Shown: positions 11,021-20,519 of the stretch, piece by piece | Position numbering within the stretch: position 1 is the stretch's first letter | Layout: every line of letters starts with the position of its first letter | Origin: Polychytrium aggregatum | Taxonomy: Eukaryota > Chytridiomycota > Chytridiomycetes > Polychytriales | DNA: 64,000 nucleotides | Direction: 5' to 3' | Assembly: GCF_025602895.1 (NCBI RefSeq) | Contig: NW_026516234.1 | Span: 248,001 to 312,000 of the forward strand | Program-made: the position numbers and the translations under genes | Notes under the pieces: model-generated | What the model saw: the letters and a program-made list of their open reading frames with translations, nothing else | Databases searched by the model: none | Told to the model about the DNA's origin: nothing

Positions 11021-13555
11021 TTAATCCCGTTCGTGAGAAAAGTCTTCAGCAAGAAAGCCGATAGTACAGCGCTTCGAGAGCCCCGATACCCTCCAGCTCG
11101 TTTGCTTCCACAACAGTTCCGAATCGTGGAGTAGATTTCGGTACCGCTTGGTCGCCAAGGACTCATCCGGGCTGCTTGCGGGAAACGTCGGTATCAAATA
11201 CAGCCTCTTGAGCGACGGCAGTTTCGCAGACAGCCCCCAGCTACTCCTTGCTGAGCGAGGAGCATAGAGGGTTTCAAGCTTGGGGTATGAAGGTATTTTC
11301 TTCAACGACACCAGCTCACAGCACTCTCTCAGATCAAGCGTTTTGAGCGTGCCCTGGCTGACAAGGAGGCCGTCCAACCCCACAAACCGACGCGGCAGTT
11401 TGAGGTGGCCGAGCTCCGGCATTCTTGGGAGTTGGTTTACGACAGTTTGGGGGTTGTCGGACCGGATCGTGAGCTTGAAAAGCGACGGAAGCTCGTCGGG
11501 TATATCCTCTAGGAGCTCAGTACCGACCGGGATGTCCAGTTCGAGCAGCTTGGGCATCTTGGCCATTCCCTTAAGGGACACCAGTCTCCCGCACTTGGGT
11601 AATCTGAGCTCGGTAATCGAGGGCAGCTCTCGTGGCATCCCCTCAAGGTTTTCGATGGACCCCGGGACAACGAGCATCGTCAGGTTTGGCATCTCGGGCA
11701 TTCCCTTGAGTGATTTCAGTTTGCTGCATCTTTCCAAGTCGAGCTGTGCAAGAGAGGGAAGCTCCTTTGGCAATCCCTCCAGTGTCTCGATAGATTCGGG
11801 AAGGTGGAGTACCTTCAGCTTCGGCAGTTGAGGTATTCCGTCGAGTATTCGCAAGCTATGGCACTCTCTCAAGTTGAATTGTGGATACAAAGGCAGTTCT
11901 TTTGGCATTCCCTCTAGACTGGCGATGTGTTCTGGAAGCTCGAGTTCCATCAACGACGGCATCTCCGACATTCCCTCGAGGGACATCAATCTACTGCATC
12001 CTCTAAGGCTGAAGTGAGTGAGCGAGGCAAGCACGCCTGGCATTCCGCGGAGGGTCTCGATGGATTCCGGAAGGCAGAGCGTTCCCAGGCGTGGCATCGT
12101 GGACATTCCCTCGAGAGATTTCAATCTGCCGCACACTTTAAAGTTGACGTGCGTGAGCGAGGCAAGCATGCTCGGCATCCCCACCAGACTTTCGATGGTG
12201 TTGGGGAGATAGGATATCGTCAACTTTGGCATCTCTGGCATTCCCATGAGTGATTTCAGTTTGGTACACTCGCACGCATTGAAGTACGTGAGAGAAGGCA
12301 GCTCGCTCGGCATTCCTTGGAGGGTGTCGATGGACTCTGGCAGATGGAGCCTGGTCAAAACGGGCATTCGAGACATTCCCCTGAGCGAACTCAGACCAAC
12401 ATATGGCTTCATGTCGATTTCTTGAAGCCTGGGCAGCTCTGCTGGCATTCCTTCGAGGCATTCGATGGCCTTTGGAAGCGAGAGCATCGTCAAGTGCGGC
12501 ATCTCGGGCATTCCCTTGAGCGACACTCGGCCGTTACAGCCATTAAAGTAGAGGTATCGGAGCAACGGGAGCACCTTCGGCATGCCCTCCAAACTGGCGG
12601 GCGGATCATCGGCGTTTGATGCTGCGGGATCACTGCCAATCCTGATGTTCAGTTTTTGGAACCTTGAGAGCACCATGGGCCATCCAGATACCTTCAAAAA
12701 GGACACGTTCTCGATCTGCAGCCACCATATCCATGCCCATTCTCCAATGGGCTCTGGTGTGACGAAAGGAAGCAGCTTGGACACATAGCCGCTACTATCT
12801 TGGATATGGCGGGGTCGGATCCTAACGTCTTGGTTGCGAGAGTCGAATTCTACTGGAGATAGTATGGCGAAGTCTTGGCTCTCGGCAATCTGGGCCATTT
12901 CCTCCACAGATTGACGCTTGGGTCTGCTCGCATCTTGATTGCCAGGGAACTGGAAGGCTGGATCGGTCACTTGACAGTAGCGCTCAACCCGGCTGTACAG
13001 CACAGCATCACGGTAGAACTCGAGCCAAAGTTCGTCTTCCAGCTCGAGCCGGACTCTGCCAACCAGCCTCGATCGGTCTCGGCGGGATATATAACAGCAA
13101 AGGCCCCGGAGCACACTTTGGCGGTTGATGGAGGGATCGACGCCGCTGAACAGAAACTCGGCCGTGATTTTCAAATTGCCGGACATGAGCTGGCTCCACG
13201 TCCTGTCGGTATTGATGATGGACCGATAGCGCTTTGATACTCTCAAGAGCTTTGCAAACAACGACAGGCTGGCGGCGCGGATGAACTCGTCGTTTGTGAT
13301 GAGGATGGCGAGCAGGTCGAAGCGGGCGAGGCTCTGCAGCAGGGCCTGCTGTGTCTCCGCGGCAGCGGCCATCCCGACGGGAAATGAAATGGTGGGATGA
13401 GGGGCGAGCGATGGCGGCAGCGATGGCGGCAGAATGGCCGAGAGACCAGCGGGAAACGACGGTTGAGACAGGCGATCGAGAAGGTGGCGGGGAGATGGAC
13501 GCTTGGCTGCGCCATCGCCCATGTCGCACATGTCGCACATGTCGCACCGAGACAA
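11021..13555 (-). CDS. Leucine-rich-repeat protein with F-box-like N-terminus
   Basis: Uninterrupted 844-codon frame. An in-frame ATG at 13372 is an equally good start, because the first 61 residues are low-complexity and include CDMCDMCDM from a short DNA repeat. After 13372 a helical segment (LLQSLARFDLLAILIT, then a KRYRSI and W-x-x-L pattern) resembles an F-box-like adaptor region. Roughly residues 320-800 form about ten units of 45 residues, each holding two LRRs: SLxGMPEMPxLTxLxLP, then ESIExLEGMPxELPSLTxLxLxxC. LRR arrays usually bind proteins. With an F-box-like start this could be a substrate receptor of an SCF ubiquitin ligase, but that is inference. The regularity suggests recent internal duplication. 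It converges on the NRPS-like gene. Confidence 0.75.
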   Translation of the reverse strand: MSRCDMCDMCDMGDGAAKRPSPRHLLDRLSQPSFPAGLSAILPPSLPPSLAPHPTISFPVGMAAAAETQQALLQSLARFDLLAILITNDEFIRAASLSLFAKLLRVSKRYRSIINTDRTWSQLMSGNLKITAEFLFSGVDPSINRQSVLRGLCCYISRRDRSRLVGRVRLELEDELWLEFYRDAVLYSRVERYCQVTDPAFQFPGNQDASRPKRQSVEEMAQIAESQDFAILSPVEFDSRNQDVRIRPRHIQDSSGYVSKLLPFVTPEPIGEWAWIWWLQIENVSFLKVSGWPMVLSRFQKLNIRIGSDPAASNADDPPASLEGMPKVLPLLRYLYFNGCNGRVSLKGMPEMPHLTMLSLPKAIECLEGMPAELPRLQEIDMKPYVGLSSLRGMSRMPVLTRLHLPESIDTLQGMPSELPSLTYFNACECTKLKSLMGMPEMPKLTISYLPNTIESLVGMPSMLASLTHVNFKVCGRLKSLEGMSTMPRLGTLCLPESIETLRGMPGVLASLTHFSLRGCSRLMSLEGMSEMPSLMELELPEHIASLEGMPKELPLYPQFNLRECHSLRILDGIPQLPKLKVLHLPESIETLEGLPKELPSLAQLDLERCSKLKSLKGMPEMPNLTMLVVPGSIENLEGMPRELPSITELRLPKCGRLVSLKGMAKMPKLLELDIPVGTELLEDIPDELPSLFKLTIRSDNPQTVVNQLPRMPELGHLKLPRRFVGLDGLLVSQGTLKTLDLRECCELVSLKKIPSYPKLETLYAPRSARSSWGLSAKLPSLKRLYLIPTFPASSPDESLATKRYRNLLHDSELLWKQTSWRVSGLSKRCTIGFLAEDFSHERD
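11190..12600 (-). repeat. Coding tandem repeat, about 135 bp period (LRR array)
   Basis: The LRR gene carries roughly ten units of about 135 bp (45 codons). The minus-strand motif for GMPxMP appears as GGCATxxxxGGCATTCC on the plus strand at regular intervals. The last units near 11190-11450 are the most diverged. Confidence 0.7.
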
Positions 13556-13786
13556 CCATCCATGTCCCGCCGGTGCTCCCTCCAGGCTTCGGCCTGGTCA
13601 ACCGTTCCTGCAGCGCTCGATTCGATTCAGACACACTCGGGCCAAAGCTGCCTGAAAGCAGCCCCAAGTCTAGCACGTCCCAGGCCAATCGCCGATATAT
13701 TCAGACAGCTCGCAGGACCCTGGATTTGCTAACCAAATCCGCTCGCAGCCTCGCCGCATCGACCTGCCAGAGCACTGACGCTGCCG

Positions 13787-16700
13787 TTATCCGGCACCGG
13801 CCTGCGCTTGCATCTGCGGGTCGTTGGCAGCAGCTTCCTTTGTACGCCCCGATGGTCCTGAGAAGAGTGACAGCTTCGCCAGCCGATCGAGCAGCGCACG
13901 CAACTCCAGCTGCGTCGGCACGCTCTCCAGCTCCGTGACTTTGAGGAACAGCCGTGGCATCGAGAGCGTTGATACCGAGTCACCGTCTTTGTTCTTGAAT
14001 CGCCGCTGTCGCAGGTATTCTGGCTGCACCAATATCTGGAAGGGAGTTGCTCCCGTTGCTTCGCTTGCCCGGTGGTGCACAGCCGCAATTCTCGATGCTG
14101 TGGAGCCGGCGGCATCGACTCCACCCTGACGCCATCCCGATTTCAACCGATTTGATCGGGCAAACACGTTGCGACACTGAATCTTGGCAACGCGCGGGAG
14201 TCGTGCCCGGTGGCAGAGCGTATACAGAAGCTTGTTGGATGGCGACTCGAACGAGTTTGAAGGGTCGATCTGCGATGAGCCGTACTCGTCTGGGTCTGGC
14301 GGGCCAAAGTCTCGGCCAGCCGAGTCGCCACCGTCCTTGGTGCGATCGTGGTGCTGCTCGTACCAGGGCGGGGTATCCTCAAAGAGGGCTTTGCCATACT
14401 CGGCGACGGTGTCTTCCAGCTGCTGGATGTGCCGACTGTCCAGCAGCAGCAGCTGCGAAACAGTCTCGACCGAGTCAAAGCCCAGGGTAGCTTCGAAGGT
14501 GCTATCGTGGGCAAGACATTTGGCCTGGGCCATGAACTTGCGAATCGTCTTGCATCGAGGCGTGCATCCGTGATGAGTGACGATCTGGCCACAGCGCGAG
14601 CACTGACACCAAAACGACGCTTCGCAGAGAAAGGTGATTGTGCAGGACACAGTTTGGGTGCTCATTCGGTGCGAATCGGACAGGCCAGCATCGAAAAAAT
14701 CGGCAAGGAACCAGCTTGGCGCGGAGGACGCACGGGTCTCGTCGGCGCCACGGGAGTTGACAAACGGCAGCAGCCCTTGCCCTGGAGAGTAGATTTCCAG
14801 ACGTGTGTCGGCAATGGAAACTCCAAAGAGCTCGCCGGCCCGATTGCGCTTGAGAGCCAGCCGCCGGAGCACAACCTGCATGCCCGGAATCAAGCCTATG
14901 GGGTGTGCTAACCGGCGCAGATCGAAATGGACATCGATGCGTTCGCGAGACTGGTGCGAAACGAGGCCTACAACTAGAACGCGGCCAGCACGTCCAAGGC
15001 CATGTCCCGCGATAGCTGCACCTTCCTGGTAGCCATGCCGAGACGTTGAAGGGGCCGGGCAGACCGTCTTACTCTCGATTACCCCAGTGACATCTAAAAG
15101 CCGTGCATAGAATTGGCCGAATCCCGCATCGCGCATCCCGCTGCAGTGCCGAATTAGGCTCGCGATAGAATGCAGAGTTGGGCCGGTCGCATCGTCGAAG
15201 GGTGATTCAGAGACGGACCAGTTCGGATTGCTCGACTCGAGGCGTGCTCTTAGAATCGATGGATTCTTTGGATCCAGGTCGGGAGGCATTGCTTGGCCGT
15301 CGACCAGCACTTGTTGCAGCGCGAAAGAGTTCGTGGCCCGCATATATACCTCGTCGTCCAAGGCCGTGCAGGCATATGTGCTGTAGTCGGGCTGCTCGTG
15401 GTCAGAGCCGTCGTCTTCGCGGATGGGAACAAGTCCGAGGCACAGATAGAGCCCGCCTACCTGAAGCCCGGCCAAGGCAGAGAGATGTTCACGCTCCGAT
15501 ATCTGAGCCAGCACCCTGTGCGGCCGGGTCAGAGGCTCTATACTGCAGGTGTTGTCTGTGGCGGTGCTCCGCTTGACATACCACATCACAGCTTGCATGT
15601 AAGCCGAGAAGGTTTGACCGTTTTGCGACTCGCGGCTGGCGACAGGCCCGATATGGTCCACACGAATGAGCTGTTGTCCTGGATGGTTTGGAAGCATAGA
15701 TGGGATGTCAGGACCTTTGGGCCGACGCAGGATCAGAGCATCAGTCCAGCTGGCCGACAGATAGGTCTTGAGGATCGTCGATCGATTCTGAAAGTCCTCC
15801 GAGGCACCAAGGGCCTCGATGATCAGTTTAAACTTGGACAATCCGACAACGGTACCACGGTCCAGCAGTCGCCACGGAGGAGAGCACTCGTCTGGACGGG
15901 CACGCTCGACAAAGACATCCAGGCGCATGTTGGCGTCGATGAGCTGCAAACCGCCATCAGGAGACAGCGCCAGAGTCCCGACCAAGAGTACGTTCGGCCG
16001 CCCAGCAAACAATTCGGCGGCCGTAAAGGTGTGGATAGGGGAGTACAGGTCAAGCTGCGTCTGTGCTTTGCGGACGGCCGGAAGACGGCACATGGTCGAG
16101 ACTGTGACGAGAGCAGGACGACGGTACCGCTGCTCCGCAAAGGTGCATGCCTCCTCGTGCCCATGGATAAAGTACTCGATGGCCTTTGGCGGGCGGTAGG
16201 GCGAGTGGCCGAAATGGCCCATGATCGATAAGATGGACTTGTGAAGCGCCGCCTCGTCGAGCTGGACGGACTCGTGCAAACAGCGCTGGAGATCCAGATA
16301 GTTGAGCAGATCTATGGCGTTCATGTGCTTGAACCGAGAACGCAGGCGCTCGCGTGTTTCGTGGGAAGCAATGTGGTCGGTGGCCGCACAGGCATCATCG
16401 CTCGGAAACCGCAGGATGTCGATGCTGCTGTGCAGGCACGGGAACAAGGAGACAATACGCTGGGTCGAGCCTCGTTGGTCGCCAGAGGATACAGCGGGAG
16501 CATCGGCCGGCGTATGGACGATCAAGTGCAGGTGATGCAACGCAAGCTCGACGTTGGCGGTGAGACCCGCTCCGCAGCTCCGGCTGGACATGAGAGTAAG
16601 ATAGAGGGTGTAGCGTCCGTCGATCTCGTAGATGCCGTAGAGATGGTTGATAACCCGGGTGATGCGGCCGACGAACGAGACGTGCATGGTCCGAAAGTCC

Positions 16701-18031
16701 CTGTTGGCGACATCTCGCGACGACTGAAAGGGCGCTGTCAGTGCGGCGGCAATATGCCTGAAGCAGCGCTCGTCCTGTTCCTCGTCTCGATGCTCGTCCT
16801 GTTCCTCGTCTCGATGCTCGTCCCGAACTTTGTTCTGCTGAGCTTGCCGCCTTGATTCAGACAGTTGCGGGACTGTCGCCGTCTCGGAGGCAGTATTTGG
16901 GCGTTCGGACGGGTCTTGGCCATCGTCGGTGCACAGGCCAGCGAGTGTGATGCCCTCCAGCTTGAACATCTTGGATGCGCCGAGATCAAACATCAAGATA
17001 GACTTGGACTCGGACTCGCTTCGCAGCGAGCGGATTTTGAGGCCGGTGAAGAGCACAACATCGCCGACCTGGAGCGAGTCGTAGTACGGCACACTGGTGT
17101 CTTGGGCCGAGCCAACGGTATCGACCACAAGCACGAAGGCCGTCAGGACCGAGCTTTGGAAGGCCTCGTGAAGCATGTCCATCATGGGCGATGACGATTC
17201 TGCCTGGTGGGTGGCTGTACTGCTGTCGTTAGAAGCCTCCATGCAGCGCAATTCGACATAAAACTGGATCTGGTTGTCGGCAACGATGAGCCCGCTCTTG
17301 GCATGGATGCGGCCGTGTATGCTGACACGCCGTTGGCTCTCGAGGGCCTGGAGAGCCCGCAGCTTGCCGTCCTCCGGCTGCGTCGGTGAGTTGAGCAGCA
17401 TGGTCACGGGGGAGTGTTGTCGGAGCAACCGAAGCGATTCCTGACACCGCTGCCGTCGCTGTGAGCCGAGTTCCCGGTGAATGTCCAGGTCTGCATCCGA
17501 GAGGGTATAGGTTGGCAGCTTCATGATGGGATGGGTTGCGGCAACAGGGGCCAAAATAGCGGATATCCGCAGATATCCAAAGGCAGGAGCAGCAAGATCG
17601 CTGCGGTCGGATCCCACGGACGTGCCGGAAGGAAGCGCATTTGCAGCAGAGCCAGAGTCGCGATCATCGCCGATAGCAGCAGAATCAGCAGCGACGGCGG
17701 CGGCGGCAGTAGGCTCTGTCGCCGCGCTGAGAGACGAGGCTGGCCGGTGCACCGACAGGCTCCACCGGGCCAGCACGACCGTCTGGTCTAGCCAGGCAGC
17801 ATCAAACCGCAAAAACACACAAGGAATGCATCCGGTTCTGTCCGCAAAGAAGAGACAGAGGTCGCTCGGTGAGCTCGCGGCCGGCGACGACGGGAAGGTT
17901 GCGAGGGCCTTCCGCCGACGCAGGAACGTACCCAGGAGGACAGATGCCTCGTGCGGCGCCGGTGCGGACGAGGCGACATGGCGGTCGATCTGGGCGACGG
18001 TGATGACAGAGAGGAGAGACGCTGGTGGCAT
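13787..18031 (-). CDS. CTC1: CTC1-like telomere maintenance protein (CST complex large subunit)
   Basis: Intronless frame of about 1414 residues from the ATG at 18031. The frame opens further upstream to 18331, but that would overlap the divergent SUA5 start. Human CTC1 is about 1217 residues. The protein is a chain of OB-fold-like blocks: N-terminal strands with DLCLFFADRTGCIPC, a middle block with LQVGDVVLFTGLKI, and a later block with IGLIPGMQVVLRRLALKRN, typical of CTC1/RPA OB strands. Near the C-terminus lies a zinc-ribbon-like set of cysteines (WCQCSRCGQ, HHGCTPRC) followed by AHDSTFEATLGF, which matches the CTC1 pattern of a zinc ribbon and then an acidic DGTxEA strand. In animals and plants CTC1-STN1-TEN1 binds telomeric ssDNA and recruits DNA polymerase alpha. 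Family call is moderate; RPA1 is the main alternative but is much shorter. Confidence 0.6.
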   Translation of the reverse strand: MPPASLLSVITVAQIDRHVASSAPAPHEASVLLGTFLRRRKALATFPSSPAASSPSDLCLFFADRTGCIPCVFLRFDAAWLDQTVVLARWSLSVHRPASSLSAATEPTAAAAVAADSAAIGDDRDSGSAANALPSGTSVGSDRSDLAAPAFGYLRISAILAPVAATHPIMKLPTYTLSDADLDIHRELGSQRRQRCQESLRLLRQHSPVTMLLNSPTQPEDGKLRALQALESQRRVSIHGRIHAKSGLIVADNQIQFYVELRCMEASNDSSTATHQAESSSPMMDMLHEAFQSSVLTAFVLVVDTVGSAQDTSVPYYDSLQVGDVVLFTGLKIRSLRSESESKSILMFDLGASKMFKLEGITLAGLCTDDGQDPSERPNTASETATVPQLSESRRQAQQNKVRDEHRDEEQDEHRDEEQDERCFRHIAAALTAPFQSSRDVANRDFRTMHVSFVGRITRVINHLYGIYEIDGRYTLYLTLMSSRSCGAGLTANVELALHHLHLIVHTPADAPAVSSGDQRGSTQRIVSLFPCLHSSIDILRFPSDDACAATDHIASHETRERLRSRFKHMNAIDLLNYLDLQRCLHESVQLDEAALHKSILSIMGHFGHSPYRPPKAIEYFIHGHEEACTFAEQRYRRPALVTVSTMCRLPAVRKAQTQLDLYSPIHTFTAAELFAGRPNVLLVGTLALSPDGGLQLIDANMRLDVFVERARPDECSPPWRLLDRGTVVGLSKFKLIIEALGASEDFQNRSTILKTYLSASWTDALILRRPKGPDIPSMLPNHPGQQLIRVDHIGPVASRESQNGQTFSAYMQAVMWYVKRSTATDNTCSIEPLTRPHRVLAQISEREHLSALAGLQVGGLYLCLGLVPIREDDGSDHEQPDYSTYACTALDDEVYMRATNSFALQQVLVDGQAMPPDLDPKNPSILRARLESSNPNWSVSESPFDDATGPTLHSIASLIRHCSGMRDAGFGQFYARLLDVTGVIESKTVCPAPSTSRHGYQEGAAIAGHGLGRAGRVLVVGLVSHQSRERIDVHFDLRRLAHPIGLIPGMQVVLRRLALKRNRAGELFGVSIADTRLEIYSPGQGLLPFVNSRGADETRASSAPSWFLADFFDAGLSDSHRMSTQTVSCTITFLCEASFWCQCSRCGQIVTHHGCTPRCKTIRKFMAQAKCLAHDSTFEATLGFDSVETVSQLLLLDSRHIQQLEDTVAEYGKALFEDTPPWYEQHHDRTKDGGDSAGRDFGPPDPDEYGSSQIDPSNSFESPSNKLLYTLCHRARLPRVAKIQCRNVFARSNRLKSGWRQGGVDAAGSTASRIAAVHHRASEATGATPFQILVQPEYLRQRRFKNKDGDSVSTLSMPRLFLKVTELESVPTQLELRALLDRLAKLSLFSGPSGRTKEAAANDPQMQAQAGAG

Positions 18032-18329
18032 GCGCGAGGACAGGCCCGGCCGACAGCAGGGCGATGGGGAGATCGGGTTGTTGGCCGAGGCCCAGCGCGG
18101 CGATGGGCGATCAAGCCGACAACGACAAGTCAAACGACAAGTCAAACGACAAGCCATCGACAAATCAAAGTCAGCGACCAGCGACTGCGCAGCTGAAATG
18201 AGTGCACCGATGTGCTGCGCACGGATTTTGTTTCGATTTCCGTTCGTTCGCGGCCGTGGCCTGGCCTTGGGCGGCTTTTGACTGCTCGGTATCCAAATCT
18301 GCCTCGGCGATACCACCCCGGCCCGCACC
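18032..18329. promoter_or_regulatory. Bidirectional promoter region CTC1-like / SUA5
   Basis: About 300 bp separate the two divergent start codons chosen here. It contains a short direct repeat of ACGACAAGTCAA units near 18119-18152. Its role as shared promoter is inferred from gene arrangement only. Confidence 0.45.
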
Positions 18330-19571
18330 ATGAGCGCCCCTGCAGCCTGCAGCCCGTCCCGCTTCGCAACAGAGATCCTGTCGGCCGACCCCGAGTCGTT
18401 CTCGTTCGCACCCAGGGATCCCGCCGAATCGCCGCTGCTGAGGCCGGTGCTTCAGGTCAAGGACAGCCCCAAGGCCCAGCAAGACCATGCATCGCTTCTG
18501 AGGGCTGTCGAGCTTCTGAGGAGTAACGAGCCCGTCGCCATCCCCACCGAAACCGTCTACGGCCTTGCTGCTAATGCTCTGTCGCCCGAGGCCGTCGCAA
18601 AAATCTTCCTGGCCAAGGGCCGTCCTTCCGACAATCCGCTCATCATCCATGTGTCGTCCATCGAGATGCTGCTCTCGATTCTGCCAAGCGAGCTGAGCCA
18701 CAGGATCCCGCAGGTGTACCAAGCCCTCATCGACCGCCACTGGCCCGGACCGCTCACGATTTTGGTGCCGAGGTCCAGCAAGATCCCCAAACAGGTGACC
18801 GGCGGCCATGATACCGTTGCCGTGCGGTTCCCCTCACATCCGATCGCACGGGCCCTCATCAGCCTCTGCGGCTTTCCTCTGGCGGCCCCTTCGGCAAACA
18901 CCTCCGGCAGGCCCTCACCCACACTCGCTGGGCATGTGTTTGCCGATCTCCAGGGCCGCATCCCGCTCATCATCGACGGCGGCTCATGCGACAGCGGAGT
19001 CGAATCGACTGTGCTGGACGGCTTTGCGACTCCTCCGGCGATTCTGCGTCCCGGCGGAATCACCTACGAGCAGATCAAGGCCTTTGAAGGCATGGAAAAC
19101 GTGCGGGTGTATCGCCGGGACTATGTTGATGAAGCCCTCGAGGCTGCTCCCACCACACCAGGCATGAAATACCGCCACTACAGCCCCAATGTCGAAGTGG
19201 TGCTCTTTGAAGTATCCTCAACCGAGGGCCATCTCCCGAACGAGGCCGTCCTTTCGAAACGGAGAGCCATGGTCCAGACTGAAATCACCAAGCGGCTGGA
19301 GTCCAGCCCAGGCCCGATCGGGGTACTTCGAACGTGGTTTGCGGCGGGGGATACCGAGGGCGGCTTTCGTTACGACGGAAACGTTGCCGAGCTTGCCCTC
19401 GGTGCAGAGTCCGATCCGCACAAAGTTGCTCAAGAGCTCTTCAAGGGGTTGCGTGAACTGGAGGAGCGCAAGGTCGCATACATCTTTGTCGAAGGCATCG
19501 GTGAGAAAGGCGAGGGTCTGGCCGTCATGAACAGGCTCCGCAAGGCCGCCTCGACCGTGGTCTCTGTCTAG
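18330..19571 (+). CDS. SUA5: Threonylcarbamoyl-AMP synthase
   Basis: Intronless, 413 residues, close to the usual size of fungal Sua5. It makes L-threonylcarbamoyl-AMP from threonine, bicarbonate and ATP for the t6A37 modification of ANN-decoding tRNAs, in cytosol and mitochondria. The N-terminal YrdC domain shows EPVAIPTETVYGLAANA, KIFLAKGRPSDNPLIIH, HWPGPLTILVP, VAVRFPSHPIA and LAAPSANTSGRPSPT. After a linker with TPGMKYRHYSPNVEV follows the Sua5-specific C-terminal domain (FKGLRELEERKVAYIFVEG). All core motifs are intact. The 5' flank is shared with the divergent CTC1-like gene. Confidence 0.97.
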   Translation: MSAPAACSPSRFATEILSADPESFSFAPRDPAESPLLRPVLQVKDSPKAQQDHASLLRAVELLRSNEPVAIPTETVYGLAANALSPEAVAKIFLAKGRPSDNPLIIHVSSIEMLLSILPSELSHRIPQVYQALIDRHWPGPLTILVPRSSKIPKQVTGGHDTVAVRFPSHPIARALISLCGFPLAAPSANTSGRPSPTLAGHVFADLQGRIPLIIDGGSCDSGVESTVLDGFATPPAILRPGGITYEQIKAFEGMENVRVYRRDYVDEALEAAPTTPGMKYRHYSPNVEVVLFEVSSTEGHLPNEAVLSKRRAMVQTEITKRLESSPGPIGVLRTWFAAGDTEGGFRYDGNVAELALGAESDPHKVAQELFKGLRELEERKVAYIFVEGIGEKGEGLAVMNRLRKAASTVVSV

Positions 19572-19719
19572 TACTCTGCCTGCAGATGTGCTCTCAAGTC
19601 CCTCCAACAGTGTCCAGCACTCTGACAGCCAATCCAATAAAAAACAGGCTTTGGCCGTTGGTGAATGTTCTGACTCAAAACATCGCGCGCTGGCCATGAC
19701 CATTCTGTGATGTGTTTCG

Positions 19720-20115
19720 GGATCTGAATCAAGGACGCTTTCTCGCACAAATGGCTCCCCACAAGCGAAAACACCACCCAGGCGACCAAGTGGATCTACC
19801 CCAGGTGTACTCACAGTGCCAGGAAGTCAAGCGACTCGAGAAGGCCGAGTATCTTGATATCGATACACCATGGAGCAGTCCAGAGAGTTGAGTGAATGCA
19901 CCACACTTCCACATCGACCACAGGAGATCGACCAAGTGTATTCAAGACCATGCTTCCCAAATCAACGAAATCAAAGAGATTGTCAACCAGGACGGGAAAC
20001 AATCGCATGGCTTGCTCACTGGGGCCTACAGAAGCTCAGTAGGTTTCAGGTCTCCGATGCCAGAGAAGGACCGCCCGTTTCTTTCTGGGCTGACGGTACC
20101 AACAGCAGGCAGTCC
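19720..20115 (+). mobile_element. Degenerate Fanzor/TnpB-like element remnant, copy A
   Basis: A stretch nearly identical in parts to two other places in the window. It begins AATCAAGGACGCTTTCTCGC, then codes QVDLPQVYSQCQEVKRL and AEYLDIDTPWSSPES before an in-frame stop. Further on it matches copy C again around GACGGGAAACAATC and CACTGGGGCCTACAG. The CxxC with QVC/QVY resembles the zinc ribbon that ends Fanzor/TnpB RuvC-like nucleases. It is broken by a stop and at least one frame change and lacks any upstream nuclease domain, so it is a relic. Family assignment is inferred from copy C, which is longer. Confidence 0.5.
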
Positions 20116-20282
20116 CTGCCGACTGTCGCCGCAACCCTGGATCTGTGGGATCGGCCGCGCGTGGGATACCGTTGGCAAAATCCGTTCCCATCGAGGAACA
20201 GCCTGGCCGGCAAAAAGGTCTCATTTTCAAAAGAAAGGACTCTGTTTGTCAAATTTCGAATCGCTTATCGTGAATGGGATGT

Positions 20283-20392
20283 GAAGGGGAAGGGAAGGGA
20301 AGGGTGCAAGGGCAAAATGATGCGAGCTTATGCTCTGAATGTGTCTGGAAAGGGAAGGGAAGGGAAGGGAAGGGAAAGGAAGGGAAGGGAAG
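20283..20392. repeat. GGGAA-type purine tandem repeat
   Basis: Two runs of AAGGG/GGAAG units (about 20283-20310 and 20346-20392) in the 3' flank of the GT15 gene. Simple sequence, no coding signal. Confidence 0.85.
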
Positions 20393-20519
20393 GAGTCGCT
20401 GTTCGCGTTGTCTGCAAGTAACAGTCTATGGATGATAAGCCCTTGGAAAATGAGGACGATGGACATGGCAGAGTTTCGTTGCTTGCACCAGCCCCGCAAA
20501 CGGGTGCGCTCGACAGGCA

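Noticed and set aside
18032-18331. N-terminal extension of the CTC1-like protein
   Set aside because: The frame is open but would overlap the SUA5 start, is low-complexity (CRLTCRLTCRC), and crosses the likely shared promoter.
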